From the NCBI GenBank assembly GCA_958009055.1, contig OY253653.1, positions 62,001-126,000 of the forward strand: DNA of 64,000 nucleotides. The letters are read 5' to 3'. How positions within the stretch are numbered: position 1 is the stretch's first letter; every line of letters starts with the position of its first letter. Shown piece by piece: positions 21,971 through 32,402 of the stretch. The DNA comes from Choricystis sp. odSpoLacu1. Its lineage: Eukaryota; Chlorophyta; Trebouxiophyceae. The notes beneath the pieces are model-generated. The model saw nothing but the letters and a program-made list of their open reading frames with translations. It made no database searches and had not been told where the DNA came from. The translations under genes were made by a program, and so were the position numbers.

Positions 21971-22972
21971 CTAAAACCACGCCCCCCGCGGATCCCCCGC
22001 CGCCTCCCCCAGCCCTGCTTCATGCGGGTCCACACCCACCCGCGCACACGCCCCTTCCACCGCAGCCACATCGGCCGCCCGGGCGGCCCGGGCGGCGTCC
22101 AAAGCGGGCCCCGGCGGGTGTGCCTCGACAAGGCTCTCGTCCCACAGCGCTGCCAGCCGCACCGCCGCCAGGGCACGCCGCCCGTCGGGCTCGGCCAGCA
22201 GGCGGTGGCGTGCCGTGGCGGGAGAGGCGCGCGCTGCTGTCAGGTCGGCCACAATGGCCGCCAGTGGGGGGGGCGGCCGCCGCGGCCGCCCCGCAGACAG
22301 CCACACCGAAAAACACGTCCTCCCCGCCGCCCGCGTCGGCAGCACGCGATGCGGCAGCCGGGTCGCCGCAAACAGGACCAAGCGACCAGCGTGGGGCACG
22401 ATGTCGATCGACGCGTGAGGGTCGAGCGTCGGCCACAGGCGCAGCGCGCCGGGGGGAGGGGAGGAGGCGTTTTCCCCGCTCTCTGCTTCGTCGTCGCCGC
22501 CGCCCGCATAAATATTCGCCGTCACCCGCCGCCCGTCCACCGCTTCATCCGAGTCAAAGTGGATGGGGAAGCAGCCGCCACTGCCCAGGTTGAGTTGGGC
22601 CTTCAAAAAGGAGGGGCCGGCGACGTCGAGGGAGGGGGCAGCAACAGAAACCATGGTGGCGAGTGTCACGTCGTGTGCCGCGGCAGCCAGGCTCGGCGCC
22701 ACAGCGGCTGCCGCTCCCCCCGCCCGAGGCTCAGCCTCCCACACGCCGTGTTTGGGCAGCAGGGTGCGGGTGCCACCAGCCACTAGATGCGTGCTGTTGA
22801 GGATCAGCAGGGAGGCGGCGTGGAGAGCGGCGAGTTCTCCACGCACGGCCGCCGCCCCGCCCGGGGGCAGGGCGTTGTCGACGATGGCAAAACCGCGACT
22901 TGTCAAGGCGGAGCCCACTGCGGTGGTGAGGCAGGACGGCAGCGAGGAGAAAAGGTCGACGGCGCGTCGCAT
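21971..22972 (-). CDS. 2-oxoglutarate/Fe(II) oxygenase (prolyl-hydroxylase-like)
   Basis: The single exon encodes 333 aa. The double-stranded beta-helix core has the iron triad: H and D in FPIHFDSDEA (about residue 145), then VTANIYAG, GALRLWP, and the distal His in TRLPHRVLPT, followed eight residues on by the 2-oxoglutarate-binding Arg in GRTCFSVWLS. This order matches P4H/EGL-9-type oxygenases. The N-terminal part (SRGFAIVDNALP) is the usual lead-in strand of that class. The C-terminal 90 residues are an Ala/Arg-rich helical region of unknown role. There is no signal peptide, so a cytosolic or nuclear protein is likely. The substrate cannot be told from sequence. Confidence 0.85.
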   Translation of the reverse strand: MRRAVDLFSSLPSCLTTAVGSALTSRGFAIVDNALPPGGAAAVRGELAALHAASLLILNSTHLVAGGTRTLLPKHGVWEAEPRAGGAAAAVAPSLAAAAHDVTLATMVSVAAPSLDVAGPSFLKAQLNLGSGGCFPIHFDSDEAVDGRRVTANIYAGGGDDEAESGENASSPPPGALRLWPTLDPHASIDIVPHAGRLVLFAATRLPHRVLPTRAAGRTCFSVWLSAGRPRRPPPPLAAIVADLTAARASPATARHRLLAEPDGRRALAAVRLAALWDESLVEAHPPGPALDAARAARAADVAAVEGACARVGVDPHEAGLGEAAGDPRGAWF

Positions 22973-23303
22973 TTGTGGTGTTCGGGGGTCTCGTTGTCGG
23001 CTTCTCGGTTCACAGAAAAAAGGCGGTCATCATCGTCTCACCGATGAGGTGGATAAACAAAGGGCACGCTAAATAGTGTCATCACGCCTTGAGTGCGGTG
23101 TCCCAGAGGGCAGGAGGGTGCGGGGACGACGACCCCTTTCTCTCGTGTGTCTCGCCCCTCCCCACCCCCCCCTCCCTTCTCGACACCACACCACACCCAC
23201 ACACGCCCAAACACGCACACACGCCCAAACACGCACACACGCCCAAACACGCACACACGCCCAAACACGCACACACTCCCTTCCTTCTCCCTCCCTAGAG
23301 TTT
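22973..23303. other. Intergenic region with 18-bp minisatellite
   Basis: The 330 bases between two minus-strand genes contain the promoter of the 2OG oxygenase and the minisatellite annotated separately. Repeating peptides seen in frames across the minisatellite are translation artefacts. Confidence 0.5.
23198..23276. repeat. 18-bp minisatellite, about four copies
   Basis: The unit ACACACGCCCAAACACGC repeats about four times without visible change, just past the stop codon of the methyltransferase gene. It is an 18-base unit, hence open in several frames. Copies look identical, consistent with recent expansion. Confidence 0.92.
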
Positions 23304-24407
23304 TCACTCCCGCGCCAACAACTGCACCGCGTACTGGCCATCCCCCCACGTGCCCCGAACGCACGCGCCCGCCACGCCCGCCAGCGCGGCCACCCGGGCG
23401 GGAGTGAACTTCCTCGACAGCTCCACCAGCACCCTCTCGTGCGCGGCAAAGGTCACACCGTGCGGAAAGTGGGGGTGGGAGGGGGGCAGGGTGAAGGCGG
23501 CGGGGCAGGTGACCCACATTTCAACGCGCTGGTCGCCATCGTTGAGCGCCACCTCGTACGGCCACGCTGCCACGGCAGCAGCTGCGGACGTGCCACCAGG
23601 CACGCACGCCAGCGCGTGGGCCACCCCGTTGCGCGCAAAGCGGGCGGTGACGCCGGCCGGGTCGTCGTACGCGGGGCGGAGGAGGGACGCGTCCTTCCAC
23701 AGGTCGGTGGCCAGCAGCATGACGGAGCCTGCACCACCCGCCGCCAAGCAGGACCGAATCAGGGTCGCAGCAGTCTCTGGGTCCAGGTTGCCGACGGAGG
23801 AGCCGAGCCACAGGAAGGCGAGGGGGGCGGCGGGGAAGAGCGCGGCGGCCGCGGCGCCAGCGCCCTCATACAGGCAGGCGACGGTGCGCACGTCGGCACC
23901 AGGCGCTGCAGCCCTCACATTCCGCTCGGCCGCCATCAAAAAGTCGGGGGAGCAGTCGGTGCCGACGTAGCGGGCGGCGGCGGGGCCGCGCGCGGCCGCG
24001 ACGGCCGCGACCAACGCCGCCGTTTTCTCCGCCGTGCCACACCCCAGCTCCACCAAGACGGCGTCCGCGGGCAGCGCGGCCACGATGGCGTCCATGTGGG
24101 TGGCCAGGACACGCCTCTCAGCGGCAAAGGGGTAGTACTCGGGGAGGAGCACGATTTCGTCATAGATGGAGGACCCCTTTGGGTCGTACAAAAAGGAGCA
24201 GGGCAGGGCTTTGGGGGACGCGGACCACCCGGCTGCGAGAGACGCCATGGCGGCGGCGTCATCAGCGGCAGCGGGAGGAGGGGCGAGGGGCGCGGCGTCC
24301 ACGGGGGACGCGGTGCTGGGGGGGGGGAGCGCGTCGGCGGGCGCGGCTGGTTTGAAGGCGAGCGCGGGGGGGGCGACCGCGGTGGAGGCGTGGGGTGGGG
24401 GGGCCAT
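23304..24407 (-). CDS. EgtD-like SAM methyltransferase (Methyltransf_33)
   Basis: The single exon encodes 367 aa from the ATG at 24407. The family signature of histidine N-alpha-methyltransferases is present: ALPCSFLYDPKGSSIYDEI followed by LPEYYPFAAERRVL (about residues 67-100). SAM motif I is VLVELGCGTAEKT, followed by YVGTDCSPDFL, and LAFLWLGSSVGNLD matches the conserved FLGSSIGN block. LLATDLWKD and QRVEMWVTC are further family positions. EgtD converts histidine to hercynine, the first step of ergothioneine synthesis. Other members modify other substrates, and the sulfoxide synthase partner is not in this window, so the reaction is inferred. The first 55 residues are Ala/Pro-rich and could be a targeting region. 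Confidence 0.85.
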   Translation of the reverse strand: MAPPPHASTAVAPPALAFKPAAPADALPPPSTASPVDAAPLAPPPAAADDAAAMASLAAGWSASPKALPCSFLYDPKGSSIYDEIVLLPEYYPFAAERRVLATHMDAIVAALPADAVLVELGCGTAEKTAALVAAVAAARGPAAARYVGTDCSPDFLMAAERNVRAAAPGADVRTVACLYEGAGAAAAALFPAAPLAFLWLGSSVGNLDPETAATLIRSCLAAGGAGSVMLLATDLWKDASLLRPAYDDPAGVTARFARNGVAHALACVPGGTSAAAAVAAWPYEVALNDGDQRVEMWVTCPAAFTLPPSHPHFPHGVTFAAHERVLVELSRKFTPARVAALAGVAGACVRGTWGDGQYAVQLLARE

Positions 24408-25093
24408 GGCGTGATTTGATTTGTGTGTGTGTGGCTTTTGTGGGGGGCTGTGTGTCGGGGGCGGGGGAGTGGGGTGGCGGTCGGCGTCGTGTAGCTGGGT
24501 AGAACGTTGGCGCGCGCGTCCCCAAAGCACGGCTCCCGGCCCACGCGTAACGCGCCCCGCTGAGGCGCGGCCGGCAGTGCGCGCGTGGTGCACCACTTTA
24601 GTCGACACCCCTGGCAGCCGGCGCCCGGCGGCAGCGGGGTGGGGGCGCGGGAGGGCGACAGCATTGCCCCGCAAGCGAGGGTCCTGGTGGGTCGCGTCGA
24701 AAAAAACGTGTCAATTCCCCCCTGCCACCACCACCACTCGCCACGCCGCGTGCACGCACCTGTTGTACGCTGTGGAAGGAGGGTGCGTGACGTGCAAAAA
24801 GGGGGGGGCGGCGGTGTCCAAGACGGGGGCCCACACACCAAATTCTGGTTTTTGGATTGGCTGGCGCACAAAAAAAATGAGAACAAAAGCGAGGCGCTAC
24901 CCCCCACTCTGTCTTCTCGCACTTGTTTTTTTTTCTAGATTCGGCCGCCCCCGCGCACCTCGTTCACACCCTCTCTCCCGCCCAACTGTCGGCGGTGCCA
25001 CTCAACACAGTGTAGCGCACACGCTGCTGGCCTGCATTGTTGGCGGGGGGACGCAGGCTGCCGGCTGCAACGGTCCCGCACACACAAAACACA
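24408..25093. other. Divergent intergenic region, no gene supported
   Basis: Nearly 690 bases between divergent genes. Long open frames exist on both strands but show no domain, no consistent codon preference and no splice structure. The stretch near 24690-24960 is less GC-rich. Promoter elements could not be assigned with confidence. Confidence 0.4.
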
Positions 25094-25549
25094 ATGCGCG
25101 GCCTACTCACCCACCTCGTCGTCCTCCTCTGCCTCACCGCCACCGCCTGGGCCCGGCGATCCTTTGCCCCACCCCCTCAACGCACCCCCCCAGTCAAACT
25201 GGCCGCCGCCTTCACCAGTGTGGGCGGCCTGGCGGCCGGGTGGGGCGTGCCGGGCGCGCCTGGCGGCACGCCCGTGCCAACGCCCGCGGTGGTTGGCGAG
25301 CACGAGGGCACAGAGGAGGCGCTCCACCACCACCCGACACCCTCGCAAGTAGAACATAATGATGGCTTCGACCTGGACGAGGAAACACTGGCCGCTGTCG
25401 CACAAGAGTGGCACACGCGAGGCATCGATGGCGAAAAACAACTCCACTTGTCCCACATCGCGCCACCTCCCCCCGGCTGGGAGGGGGCGGACGGTGTGTG
25501 GGAGGGGGTGCCCCGCGTGACTGCTCGCGTGGCGGGCAGCGAGTTTTGA
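25094..25549 (+). CDS. Small secreted protein, unknown
   Basis: This intronless gene encodes 151 aa. A clear signal peptide, MRGLLTHLVVLLCLTATAWA, is followed by RRSFAPPPQRTPP. The rest is polar, with a His cluster (EALHHHPTPS), an acidic segment (NDGFDLDEETLAAVAQEW) and GIDGEKQLHLSHIAPPPP. There are no Cys residues after the signal and no membrane helix, so it is probably secreted or lumenal. No family recognised. It sits between two unrelated housekeeping genes and converges on RPB5. Confidence 0.65.
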   Translation: MRGLLTHLVVLLCLTATAWARRSFAPPPQRTPPVKLAAAFTSVGGLAAGWGVPGAPGGTPVPTPAVVGEHEGTEEALHHHPTPSQVEHNDGFDLDEETLAAVAQEWHTRGIDGEKQLHLSHIAPPPPGWEGADGVWEGVPRVTARVAGSEF

Positions 25550-25751
25550 GAGAGGGAAGGTGTGTTGGTTGGCTAGGCTAACTGTTGTTCCCCCCTCGTC
25601 CCCCCTATTCTTTATTTCTGAAACGGCCCTGAAACATGAAAAACATCGGTCTTGAACATCCGCACAACGGCGGGAGAAGGAAGAAAAAGAAAAAAACACG
25701 CTGGACTCTCCCCTCTCTCTCCGCCACACGCACCCCCACTTTCTCTCTCAT

Positions 25752-26671
25752 TCACACGCACAGCCGGTACGTCACATACCGCCCCGCCGTCTCACTCGGC
25801 CTCACAATGCGCACGACTTGCCCCCGGGCGAGGCCGTGGTACCTGGCGACGGGGTCGTGCACCTGGATGCGGGGCAGCTGCGCGTCCCTCACGCGGTACC
25901 GCGCCAGCAACGCCGCTTTTTCCCCGTCATCCAGCACGGTGTGGGGGGGGACAAGGACGTGGTGCGTGATGTTGACGAGGAGCTCCTGCTCTTGGAACTG
26001 TAGGGTGGGGGGGGTGGGGGGGGTTAAAAACACGCGTTTTTTCACCAGAGCAAATCCACCCTCTTCCCTCATCTCTCCTCACCACACACAAACACACACT
26101 CCCTTTCCTCCACTACTCACCACCTCCACCGTGTACTTGGGCGCCATCTCGGCCAGGCACTGCCGCGCAAACGGTGTCAACGGGGCAGCCGCAACAACGA
26201 TCGCGCGCGCCACCCCCTCCCCCCGCATGCGCTCGGCAAACGTCTTAATGACTTTGACGCCCACTTTGGGCTCCTCCGGATAAAACACAAAGATCTGGGC
26301 GGACGGGTCGTCCGCGCGTGGGACGAGGATTGTCAGGTCGTCCTTTTTGGGGACGTCGCCGTGGCGCTCGCGGAATGCTTCCAGCGTGGTGTTGAGGTCG
26401 TCCTGTGTGAGGTGTTGTGTGGGGGGGGAGGAGGGAGAGGTGGGAGGAGGAGGCGAGGAGAAGCGAGGGAGGAAGGGCCGCCGCCGCCCCTCCAATTCCG
26501 CGCCACCCCTTCAAACGCCGCGCCACCCCTTCAAACGCCGCGCCCCTTCCCCCTGCCTCCACCCCTCCAACCCCTCTGACACACACTCACGTCCGTCACT
26601 AGGTACCCCCTGTCGTTCAGCATCTGGAAGCATGTCCGCCGCACGCGGAACATGCGGGTGGCGGCGTCCAT
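25752..26671 (-). CDS. RPB5: RNA polymerase I/II/III subunit RPB5 (RPABC1)
   Basis: RPB5 is the shared 'jaw' subunit of the three nuclear RNA polymerases. Exons complement(26591..26671), complement(26121..26402) and complement(25752..25997) are all in phase 0 and give 202 aa, near the usual ~210. The N-terminal jaw domain has [19 protein letters not shown] and [24 protein letters not shown]. The archaeal-RpoH-like C-terminal domain has [51 protein letters not shown] and ends in [10 protein letters not shown], all standard. Intron 1 contains an exact 20-bp tandem repeat. The start ATG is 27 codons before the first junction and matches the family N-terminus. Confidence 0.96.
26501..26540. repeat. 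20-bp exact tandem repeat in RPB5 intron 1
   Basis: Two identical 20-base units (CGCCACCCCTTCAAACGCCG) lie head to tail with a partial third copy after them. They are within the intron, so no protein effect is expected. Confidence 0.9.
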
Positions 26672-26963
26672 TGTCGGCGAGAAAAAAAGACGGCCCGTGC
26701 GTGTGTGTGTTTGTGTCACGCACCACGCGCACACGCGTGTGTTGTATCTGCCTCCTGCGGGATGGAGGGGAGGGAGGGAGCGCGCGCCCCGCCGGTCGCA
26801 GAAAAAAGAAACACACGCAAAAGAGTGACGACGAAACAAAACAAGGCCGCGGCCAGATCCCCCTCTCCAATTGACCCCCGGCCGTTCGGCCGCTGGCGCA
26901 CTGTGCGTGTGAGCTTTGCAGGTCTCCCTGTACACACACACACACACACACACGCCGGCCACA

Positions 26964-29804
26964 ATGCGCGCCCGCCCCCCCCCCGCGCGCCGCGCCGCCC
27001 CGTCACACACCCGCCCCCCTTGCCTCCCTGCCCTGCCCCGCCCGCGACGCGGTCGACTATTTGGCCACCGTGAGACAGTCGCGCGACGGCATCCTGAACG
27101 CGGACGATCGGGTGATTGAAGGCCTGCTGACAGCGCAGACGGGGAGCGCACTCAACGACCTGTGCGCCGCGGCGGTCTCCGTCCGCGACGCCGGCCGGCG
27201 CGGCACCCGGGTCGCCACGTTCTCGCCCAAGGTCTTCCTGCCCGTCACCCGCCTCTGCCGCGACTCCTGCGGCTACTGCACCTTTGTGCGGTCACCATCG
27301 TCCACACACGCTTCCTATCTCTCCGTCGATGCCGCGATCGCCACCGCGGCAGCCGGGGCGGCGGCGGGGGCGACAGAAGCGTTGCTGACGCTGGGGGATG
27401 CACCCGAGACCGTCCACCCGGCTGCTCGTGCCGAGTTGAATGGGTTGGGGTTTGAGACGACGATTGATTACGTCGCGTCCATGGCGGCCGCCGTGCGTGA
27501 GGCGACGGGGCTGCTGCCGCATACCAATTTGGGGTTGGTGGATGACGCGCAGGCGGCCAAACTGAGGAGAGTGGCAGTGAGTCAGGGGGTGATGCTGGAA
27601 ACGAGTGCCCCCGCCCTCCCAGCCCACGCGGGCTGCGTCACCAAGACCCCCTCCGCCCGCCTGGCCGCCCTGGCGTCCCTGGGCCGTGCCCGCGTGCCCA
27701 CCACAACCGGGCTGCTGGTGGGGGTCGGGGAGAGTGTGGGCGACCGGTTGGCAGGGGTGCTGGCCATCGCGCGGGCCAACGCGGTGGGGGGCGCCCACGT
27801 CGCTGAATGCATCATCCAACCCTTCCGCCCCAAGCCAGGCACAGCCATGGCGGGTGCACCACCCGCGTCAACCGATGCTGTGAGGTGGGCGATCGCGGTG
27901 GCACGCCTCGTGCTGGGGGCGGGCGTCGCGGTCCAGTCCCCCCCCAACCTCGCCGCCTCCCCGTCCGACTGGCGGGCCGCCCTCGCCGCCGGCGCCTGCG
28001 ACTTTGGCGGCATCTCCCCCGTGACCGCGGACCACGTCAACCCAGAGGCGGGGTGGCCCGCGCTGGACGCGCTGGCCGAGGCGGCCGCGGCCGAAGGGTT
28101 GGTGTTGGCGCCGCGCCTGCCGATCTACCCACGACACATCCAAGAACTGACCACCTGGGTCGACACAGCCAACGGCCCCGCCTCCCTGGCCGCCGCCGTG
28201 CGGCGGGGCGTGGACGGATGCGGCCTGGCCCGGGGGTCGGGGTGGCGGCCGGGTGGGGGGCGCGGGTCGAGGTGGCTGCCGCCCGCAGAGGCGGTGACGG
28301 CACTTCCTGCCGCCCTGCCGCCCCAGACATTGGAGGTAACGCCTGTCGCCACAGACACACTGCCCGCGTCCGCGCCCACGCACGCGCCCAGGTGGCGCGT
28401 GAGCGTGGACGTGCGGGGGGCGCTGCCGGGTGCGAGTGTGCCGCGCCGCAGGCGCTCTTTGGCCGCCACCCTCACCGCCACAGCAGCTGGCACCCACCGC
28501 CTGACGCTGGCTGAAGCCACCGCCGCGCTCTCAGCCCGTGGCGATGACGCGGCGGCGGTGGTTGAGGCTGCAGACGCGGCGCGGAGGACCGCGACTGGAA
28601 ACATTGCGACTTTCGTCGTCAATCAAAACATCAACTACACCAACGTGTGTTCCTATGGGTGCACCTTTTGTGCGTTCTCGGTGGTGGCGCCCGGTGGAGG
28701 GGCGGCGGCCCTTCGTGCTGAACACGGTGCGGCGACCGAAAGTCCGTACCTGCTGTCGTTCGACGAGATTGGTGCAACCGCCGCCGCCGCCGTCGCGGCG
28801 GGCGCCACCGAGGTGTGCCTGCAGGGCGGCATCCACCCCTCGTTTACAGGGGTGACGTACGTGAGCATCGTGCGCGCAGTCAAGGCTGCGGCTCCTGGGG
28901 TGCACGTGCACGCGTTTTCTCCGCTCGAGATCGCGCACGGCGCGTCCACACTCGGCCTCCCCATCCCCACCTTCCTGGCCCGCCTCAAGGATGCGGGGCT
29001 GGGCAGCCTGCCCGGCACCGCGGCCGAAGTGTTGAGGCCGGGGCCGAGGCGGGTGCTGTGCCCGGACAAGCTGGGGGGGGGGGCGTGGTTGCGTGTGATC
29101 GGTGCTGCGCACGCGGTCGGCCTTCCCACCACTTCCACCCTCATGTTTGGTGCGGCGGACGGGCCGACAGACTGGGCGGTGCACCTGGCTGCGCTGCGTG
29201 GCCTGCAGGACCGCACACGTGGCCTGACCGAGTTTGTGCCGCTGCCGTTTGTGGCGGACGCGGCGCCCGGCCTCGCGACGGGGTCTCTCCGTTCCGGCCC
29301 GACGCTCCGGGAAGCCGTCGCTGTGCATGCTGTAGCCAGGCTCTTTTTTGTGGGGTGCATCGACAATGTCCAGGTGAGCATGTGAGGGGTGGTGGCGGCT
29401 TGGTTCCAGGGGGGCAGGTTTGTTTGGAGGACGAGTGTTTGAGGGTAGAGATGAGGGCGGGAGCCACCTCCCCTCTCCCGTCCCCCGCCCGCCAAAAAAC
29501 TTCCACCCGCCACCCCTCTTCCTCACGCCCCCGGCCTGCCCTGAAACCTTCACTCTCCTCGCCCTCACTCCTGCAGGCCTCCTGGCCCAAGCTGGGCCTG
29601 GACCTGCTCCCGTCCCTGCTGGCCGCGGGCGCGAACGACATGGGCGGCGTGCTGATGAAGGAAAGCATCACCACGGCCGCGGGGGGGAGGCACGGCCGGT
29701 CGGTGGGGGTGGACGACCTGGTGGCGGCCGCGACGGCGGCGGGGAGGGTGGTGCGGCAGAGGACGACGCTGTATGGCGAGGTGGGGGTGGGGGTGGCGGT
29801 TTAG
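26964..29804 (+). CDS. FBIC: FO synthase, CofG-CofH fusion (FbiC-type)
   Basis: This enzyme makes 7,8-didemethyl-8-hydroxy-5-deazariboflavin (FO), a chromophore used by some algal DNA photolyases. Two radical-SAM halves are fused: CofG with cluster motif CRDSCGYCTF (residue about 85) and CofH with NVCSYGCTFCAF (about 550), each CX3CX2C. LCLQGGIHPSF-type and HAFSPLEI blocks follow in the CofH half. Exon 1 ends at GTCCAG|GTGAGC (29373); exon 2 (29577..29804) supplies ASWPKLGLDLLPSLL, GANDMGGVLMKESI. The domain frame is open from 27061 but opens with TTG. The ATG at 26964 reaches it only if the C10 run at 26975-26984 is one base shorter, giving a transit-like leader and about 878 aa. An upstream exon is the alternative. 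Confidence 0.9.
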
Positions 29805-29989
29805 AGACGAAGAAGGAAGTGAGAAAGAGAGTCAGACACGCCCACGCACAAAGCGATGAAAAGAAGACGGCCCCAGTTTTTCTTGGGGGGATGAATCACA
29901 CACACACGCACTCCTCTCTCGGTCTCTCGATCTCTCTGGGCCATTGGAAAGAATGGAACAATGAAGAAAACATCAAAAACCCTCCCTCT

Positions 29990-31244
29990 TCACGCCAACC
30001 CCTTCAACACGCGCGCCACCATGGCCCTCACCTCCCCCGCCTCCAGCGCCGTGGTCACGTGCACCTCCTGCACGAAGCGCCCCGCCCGGGCGACGAGGAT
30101 GAAGCCGTCGGCAACGACTTCGCGCGACATCCAGACTTCCAGGTCTTGGGAGACGGCCCGCTTTTCCTCCACCTGGCGGCCCAGGCGGAGGGACTGGACG
30201 CCGGGCTGGGACCGCAGGGCGGCGGTGACTGCTTCCACGGAGGCGGGGATGGTGGCGGAGGCGGCGTCGTCGACGGAGGCGGTGGGCGGGGGGAGCGCGT
30301 CGCCAGTCGAATCTTCGAGAGGGAGGAGAGCGTCCAGTGTCTCCGTGAGAGGGTCCGCCTCCATGCGCTTGAGGGAGAGTTCGACGCGGCCACGTGCCGG
30401 GTCGGTGCGCAGGACGCGCACGCGGACGATCGTGCCGGGTTGAACCACAGCTTCAGGCGTGAGCACAGCGTCCCACGACAACTCAGACAGGTGCACCAGT
30501 CCCTCCGCCCCGTGCAGCCCCCCGTCTTCCGGTGACTGCAGCGACACAAAGGCGCCATAGTCGGTGAGGCGGGTGACGACGCCTGTGAGGATCTGGCCTT
30601 CTGCGACGGCACCCGCTAGCTCGCCGAGCGAGGCAGCCCGCTCGCTCAGAATCAACCGCCGCCGCGCTGCATCCACTTGCACCACTTTGGCGCGCAGGGG
30701 CGTGCCGATGAGTGACTTAGGCGCTGACCCACCGTCCGCCAGGGCGGCGAGGCGGGAGGGGTCGAGCTTGGAGGCCGGGACAAACCCTGCCAGGCCTTCG
30801 AGGCCGCAGTCGTCGGGGACGGCGACGACGACGCCGCCACGGTTGACCGACCGGATGACGACGTCCAGGGTGGTGCCTTCGGCTTGGAGGGTGCGGGCGG
30901 CGGCCCAGGCGGCGTCGGAGGGGGGGGGGGGTGGCGGGCTGGGGGAAAGGGAGGAGTGAGTGACACGTCGGCCTGTTGCTCGTGCTCTCCTCTCCGCCCC
31001 CATCGCCTCCTCCTCCAGTTGTCTCTGCACACACGCGCGCGCCTGATTCCTGCTATCCATGCTCCTCCCCCCAATCTCTCACCTTGGGCCGGGCCGGCGC
31101 CTTGGCCCCCGGCTCGCCGCCCGACGCCGAGGCGGGGGTCGTCGTCGACGGCGCGCTGGCCCTCGGCGGGGGCGCGCGCGCGGTCGGCCGGCGTGAGGCG
31201 GCCAGGGGAGTCGGTGTGAGCGTGGGCAGGGAGAGGGCCCGCAT
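29990..31244 (-). CDS. S1-domain RNA-binding protein, plastid-type
   Basis: Exon 1, complement(31083..31244), is a transit-like leader (MRALSLPTLTPTPLAASRRP…). Exon 2, complement(29990..30938), holds two S1-like modules: an imperfect first (TTLDVVIRSVNRGGVVVAV, GLAGFVPASKL) and a clear second (GQILTGVVTRLTDYGAFVSL, GLVHLSELSWD, VRVRVLRTDPARGRVELSLKR). A C-terminal region with DLEVWMSREVVADGF and VHVTTALEAGEVR may be an additional fold. The pattern resembles plastid S1-like proteins derived from bacterial ribosomal protein S1. With these exon limits, the C12 run at 30920-30931 must be one base shorter; a different acceptor is the alternative. About 369 aa. Role in plastid translation or RNA chaperoning is inferred. 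Confidence 0.75.
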
Positions 31245-31366
31245 GGTGCGCGTTGGGGACGGAGGGACGCGGGAGGGGCAGCGCCGTGAGAGCGTGTCGG
31301 TCGATGAGTGCGTTGTTTCTGTCTCACTATTCGTCTCTGTTTGCATCGCTTGAGCGGCTCCACAGG

Positions 31367-32082
31367 ATGCACCGCCCGTCCTCCCTGCACCAGCGCACCC
31401 CGCCGCCCGCCATCGACGCGCGGCGGCGGCCTGGCGTCCATCCTCCCCGCCCCCGCATCGAGGCGCGCGGCATCCTCGACTCCTACCGCCGCGAACAAGG
31501 CGTGGCCACCCCCCCGCCCACCGCAGGCGCAGCGGACGAGACCACTGCTGACGCTGGGTGCACCGTCGGGTGGGATAGCGCGTGCGCGGTCGGGTGTGTG
31601 GGCGAGATTGAAACCCAAGAAGACCTGGCCGAAGTGCTGCAAGGGGCGGGCCCCGACGCCCTCGTCATTGTCGACTACTATCGCACCGCGTGTGGCGCCT
31701 GCCGGTGAGTGGAGTGGGAGGGAGAGGGGAGGGCGGATGAGCGTTTTTTTTTTTTTCATCAATCCCATCGGTTTTTCCTCCAACCCTCCTTTTGTCACCC
31801 CCACCCCACCAACTCAGCTACGTCGCCCGCGGCTTTGAGAAGCTGTGCAAAGAGTCGGGCCGGCCCCCCTCCACCCCCCACCCCCGCGTCGTGTTCCTCA
31901 AACACAACGTGCTGGATGATGAAGACGGCAGGACAGAGCTGGCCGACGCGGAGGGCATCCGCGCGGTGCCCACATTTGCGCTGTACAAGGGGGGGGGGAG
32001 TGTCAAGACGCTGAGCACGCGGGATAAAGCGGCGGTGGCGGCGGTGCTCAATGAGGCGAGCGGGTTTGAGTGGTTGCACTAG
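31367..32082 (+). CDS. Thioredoxin-like protein, CGAC active site
   Basis: Exons 31367..31704 and 31818..32082, split inside the active site (TGC CG|GTGAGT … CAG|C TAC), give 200 aa. The thioredoxin fold starts at EIETQEDLAEVL; the strand VIVDYYRTACGACRYVARGF carries CGAC in place of the usual CGPC; VVFLKHNVLDDED and the cis-Pro loop RAVPTFALYKGG follow. This variant resembles the atypical Cys/His-rich (ACHT) thioredoxins of plastids. The leader of ~60 residues is basic and Ser/Pro-rich. Immediately before the fold is a Cys-rich segment (GCTVGWDSACAVGCVGE) that could make an extra redox or metal site. The G10 run encoding Gly in KGGG keeps the frame here. Confidence 0.85.
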
Positions 32083-32402
32083 ATACGGAGAGAAAGGGGT
32101 CCCCACACACGTTGTTATCGAAAGCTTGTATATTTTTTGTTGTTGTTAAAAGTGTCTACACGAAAAGGAAAAGGATGGTTTGGATTGTGGGGTTTTTGAG
32201 AACACACGATCGAAAAAGAATCGAAACTCACTGTTTTTGTCTTTTGTAACGAAACGACAAGGGGCGGGGGGGACACACACGAGCGTGGTCACTAGGCACG
32301 CTCTCCAAAGGGGCGGTGTGTTTTTCGCGAGGATGGTTCGTTGTTGTTTTCTCGGTTTTCCGCCAAAAATGCCCCCCCCGCACGAATCTAACTCAAACAA
32401 AC
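32083..32402. other. Convergent 3' region (thioredoxin / CURT1)
   Basis: About 320 bases between converging genes, distinctly AT-rich with several short T and A runs. It probably contains both polyadenylation regions. No gene seen. Confidence 0.5.

Noticed and set aside
23082..23517. Minus-strand frames repeating a CVFGRV-type peptide
   Set aside because: They are the translation of the 18-bp minisatellite; no start, splice or domain evidence supports a gene.
24421..25359. 312-aa open frame between the methyltransferase and the secreted-protein gene
   Set aside because: It overlaps the well-supported secreted protein in another frame, has no domain and shows no splice structure; long frames are expected by chance at this GC content.
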